From contig JBLNBX010000193.1 in the NCBI GenBank assembly GCA_050260275.1, positions 1 to 8,906 on the forward strand: a DNA stretch of 8,906 nucleotides, written 5' to 3'. The position numbers and the translations under genes were made by a program. Positions 6,784 to 8,906 of this stretch are shown here, piece by piece (position 1 is the stretch's first letter; the number at the start of each line of letters is the position of its first letter). Below the pieces are notes generated by a model. The model searched no databases. It saw only the letters and a list, made by a program, of their open reading frames with translations, and had not been told where the DNA came from. The stretch comes from DATMXS01 sp050260275 (GTDB lineage: Bacteria > Acidobacteriota > Terriglobia > Bryobacterales > Bryobacteraceae).

Positions 6784-8906
6784 GTGACATTCCGACTCTG
6801 CCTGGTTCTTCTGGCCGTTGTTGCGGCCGCGCAGCAGCGCCCCGAGTGGGACGACCTTTCTGTCATCAGCGCCGGCGTCGAACCGCCGCACGCCACCTTC
6901 ACGGCGTACCCCGACGTTGAACGCGCGGCCCTGGGCCGGGAACGCTCACCCTGGTACCGGCTTCTCAACGGCAACTGGAAGTTTCAGTGCTCGACATCAC
7001 CCGACTCGCGGCCGGCCAGCTTTTTCCGGGAAGATTTCAGCGACGTCCGCTGGGGGACCATCCCCGTGCCCTCGAGCCAGGAGATGCACGGCTGCGGCAT
7101 CCCCATCTACTCAAACATCATCTACCCGTTCCCTCAAGGCCCTAACGGCGAGCCCGTTGTGCCGCGCAGGAACAACACGGTGGGGTCGTACCGCACCCGG
7201 TTTACAGTGCCGCCGGACTGGCAGGGACGCAGGGTGTTCCTGCACTTCGCGGGCGTCGATTCGGCCTTCCACGTCTGGGTGAATGGGCAGAAAGTCGGCT
7301 ATCACGAAGACTCGCGCACACCCGCCGAGTTCGACATCACGAAACTCGTGCGGCCCGGCGCGAATCTGCTCGCCGTCGAGGTGTACCGCTTCAGCGACGG
7401 CTCCTACCTCGAAGACCAGGATTTCTGGCGCATGAGCGGCATCTACCGCGACGTCTGGCTCATCAGCCGTGGCAGCAGCCACATCCGCGATTTCGAGATT
7501 CGAACCGACCTCGACAGGTCCTATCGCGACGCCGTCGTGCGCGTATCGGCGGAGGTCACCTGGGACGAGGCCGCGCCAGGCACTGTGGTGCTCGACCTGT
7601 TCGATCCCGACGGCATTCGCATCGGCGGCCAGCAGACCCGGCCCGTAGACCAGCCCCGCGAACTTACAATCTCTGTGCCCAACGCGCGTAAGTGGAGCGC
7701 CGAAACACCCTACCTTTACAAGCTCTATCTCACGCTGAGGAGCGCATCAGGAGCGGCGCTCGAGACCATTCCCGTGAGCTTTGGGATTCGCTCGGTGGAG
7801 ATTCGCGGCGGCAAGGTGCTTATCAACGGCGCGCCGGTGCTGTTCAAGGGAGTAAACCGGCACGAGCACTCGCCCGACACCGCCAAATACGTCCCGCGGG
7901 AGTTGACGGAGCGCGACGTGGTGCTCATGAAGCAGTTCAATGTGAACGCCGTGCGCACATCGCACTATCCCAACGATCCGTACTTCTACGAGTTGTGCGA
8001 CCGCTACGGCCTGTACGTCATCGACGAGGCCAACATCGAGGCGCACGGATATGGAGGGCGGGGAAAGAACCGCCTGACCAACGATCCCGCATGGGAGCCG
8101 CTGTTCATCGACCGCTTCCGGAGCATGGTGGAGCGCGACAAGAACCATCCTTCGATCATCATGTGGTCGCTCGGAAACGAGTCAGGCGACGGGCCAAATG
8201 CGGCGGCAGTGTTCAAGTGGTCGAAGCGGCGCGACCCATCGCGCCCATTTCACTACGAGGGATCCAGCAGCACCGGCGGACCGAACTCCGAGATCAACTC
8301 ATTCATGTATCCCACACCGGCGGAGGTTATCGCGCACGCGGCCAAGCGGCCTGACATGCCCCTGATCCTGTGCGAATACGCGCACTCCATGGGCAACTCG
8401 ACTGGCGGCCTGAAAGAGTATTGGGACATATTCAACTCGGGCGGCAATGCGCGCGGTGGGTTCGTGTGGGATTGGGTGGACCAGGGCATCCGCCAGCGGA
8501 TCCCCGCGGGCACAAGAAACCGGGGGCCCGTGGCGGGCGATACTTTCTTCGCCTATGGCGGATGGTGGGAAAACCCCGCCGGCGTGCGCAACGACGGTAA
8601 CTTCAATTTCAACGGACTCGTAAGCCCAGATAGAAAGCCCCATCCGGGTCTGTATGCCCTCAAGTACGTGTACGCTTATCTGCACGCCGAGCCGGTGGAT
8701 CTAGCCAAAGGCGTTGTTCGCATGTTCAACCGGTACGACTTCCTGAACGCGGCTGATATTGCCGAGGCCCGCTGGCAGGTCATGGCCGATGGCCGGGAAA
8801 TCGCCGCTGGGGCGCTGCCCGCGCTCGATATCGCGCCCGGACAGGCTCGCGAGTACACCGTCCCGATGCCCGCCATCGAGCCGGAGCCCGGAGTCGAGTA
8901 CTGGCT
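6784..8906 (+). CDS. Exported LacZ-type beta-galactosidase, GH2 (3' truncated by window edge)
   Basis: Hydrolyses terminal beta-galactosides (lactose-like sugars or plant galactans). About 707 residues are present; the family usually has about 1,000-1,050, so the C-terminal beta-sandwich domains lie beyond the window. GTG 6784 is chosen because TGATAA in frame at 6769-6774 blocks any upstream start and the next in-frame ATG is about 100 codons in. It gives a signal peptide (MTFR, a hydrophobic core to about A16, then QQRPEW), so export is predicted. Order: GH2 sugar-binding domain (about 50-220, with LEDQDFWRMSGI), Ig-like domain (about 220-325), TIM barrel (about 330-640). Catalytic acid/base is E466 (LGNES) and nucleophile E531 (LCEYAHSMGNS). 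E419, H421 and E466 match the Mg site of E. coli LacZ; H360 (NRHEH) and H394 (SHYPN) match its H357 and H391; F607 and N610 match F601 and N604. No ribosome binding site is seen. It appears unrelated to the nar operon. Confidence 0.95.
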   Translation, partial: MTFRLCLVLLAVVAAAQQRPEWDDLSVISAGVEPPHATFTAYPDVERAALGRERSPWYRLLNGNWKFQCSTSPDSRPASFFREDFSDVRWGTIPVPSSQEMHGCGIPIYSNIIYPFPQGPNGEPVVPRRNNTVGSYRTRFTVPPDWQGRRVFLHFAGVDSAFHVWVNGQKVGYHEDSRTPAEFDITKLVRPGANLLAVEVYRFSDGSYLEDQDFWRMSGIYRDVWLISRGSSHIRDFEIRTDLDRSYRDAVVRVSAEVTWDEAAPGTVVLDLFDPDGIRIGGQQTRPVDQPRELTISVPNARKWSAETPYLYKLYLTLRSASGAALETIPVSFGIRSVEIRGGKVLINGAPVLFKGVNRHEHSPDTAKYVPRELTERDVVLMKQFNVNAVRTSHYPNDPYFYELCDRYGLYVIDEANIEAHGYGGRGKNRLTNDPAWEPLFIDRFRSMVERDKNHPSIIMWSLGNESGDGPNAAAVFKWSKRRDPSRPFHYEGSSSTGGPNSEINSFMYPTPAEVIAHAAKRPDMPLILCEYAHSMGNSTGGLKEYWDIFNSGGNARGGFVWDWVDQGIRQRIPAGTRNRGPVAGDTFFAYGGWWENPAGVRNDGNFNFNGLVSPDRKPHPGLYALKYVYAYLHAEPVDLAKGVVRMFNRYDFLNAADIAEARWQVMADGREIAAGALPALDIAPGQAREYTVPMPAIEPEPGVEYW

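Noticed and set aside
6171..6920. 249-codon plus-strand frame bridging the ABC gene end, the spacer and the DUF1328 gene
   Set aside because: It overlaps two better-supported genes in another frame and has a Pro/Arg/Ala-rich translation without motifs.
7692..8354. 220-codon plus-strand frame inside the beta-galactosidase gene
   Set aside because: Out-of-frame shadow; the overlapping GH2 frame carries every catalytic motif.

Overview
This window comes from a GC-rich bacterial genome with tightly packed genes, all on the + strand. It holds most of a respiratory nitrate reductase operon, then a small membrane-protein gene, then the 5' two-thirds of an exported beta-galactosidase gene. Nothing here fixes the taxonomy. 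A cytoplasm-facing NarGHI enzyme together with a signal-peptide-bearing LacZ-type enzyme suggests a facultatively anaerobic polysaccharide degrader (Acidobacteria and related phyla are candidates), but that is a guess.

Bases 1-6292 look like one transcription unit. It begins with the C-terminal part of narG (its start lies before the window), followed by narH (overlapping narG by 11 bp), narJ (2 bp gap) and narI (ATGA overlap with narJ). One base after narI is a TDT/SLAC1/TehA-type anion transporter, and 31 bp later a stand-alone ABC ATPase of the ModF/YlmA type. Together the nar genes encode a quinol-oxidising, cytoplasmic nitrate reductase: NarI takes electrons from quinol through two b hemes, NarH passes them along four Fe-S clusters, and NarG reduces nitrate at a Mo-bisPGD site. 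NarJ is the assembly chaperone. No narK-type transporter is visible, so the TDT protein is the obvious candidate for moving nitrate or nitrite.

Bases 6293-6513 are non-coding, with a GC-rich hairpin just after the ABC gene and a near-palindrome just before the next Shine-Dalgarno sequence. Bases 6514-6684 encode a 56-residue DUF1328 membrane protein. A 99-bp spacer with a second hairpin and a possible extended -10 element leads to the beta-galactosidase gene, which starts at a GTG, has a signal peptide and all the recognisable catalytic residues, and runs off the right edge.

I found no tRNA, rRNA, CRISPR, insertion sequence or clear foreign element. The main points of interest are the two accessory transport-related genes attached to the nar operon and the unusual start region of the beta-galactosidase gene. 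I do not see a wholly new system.
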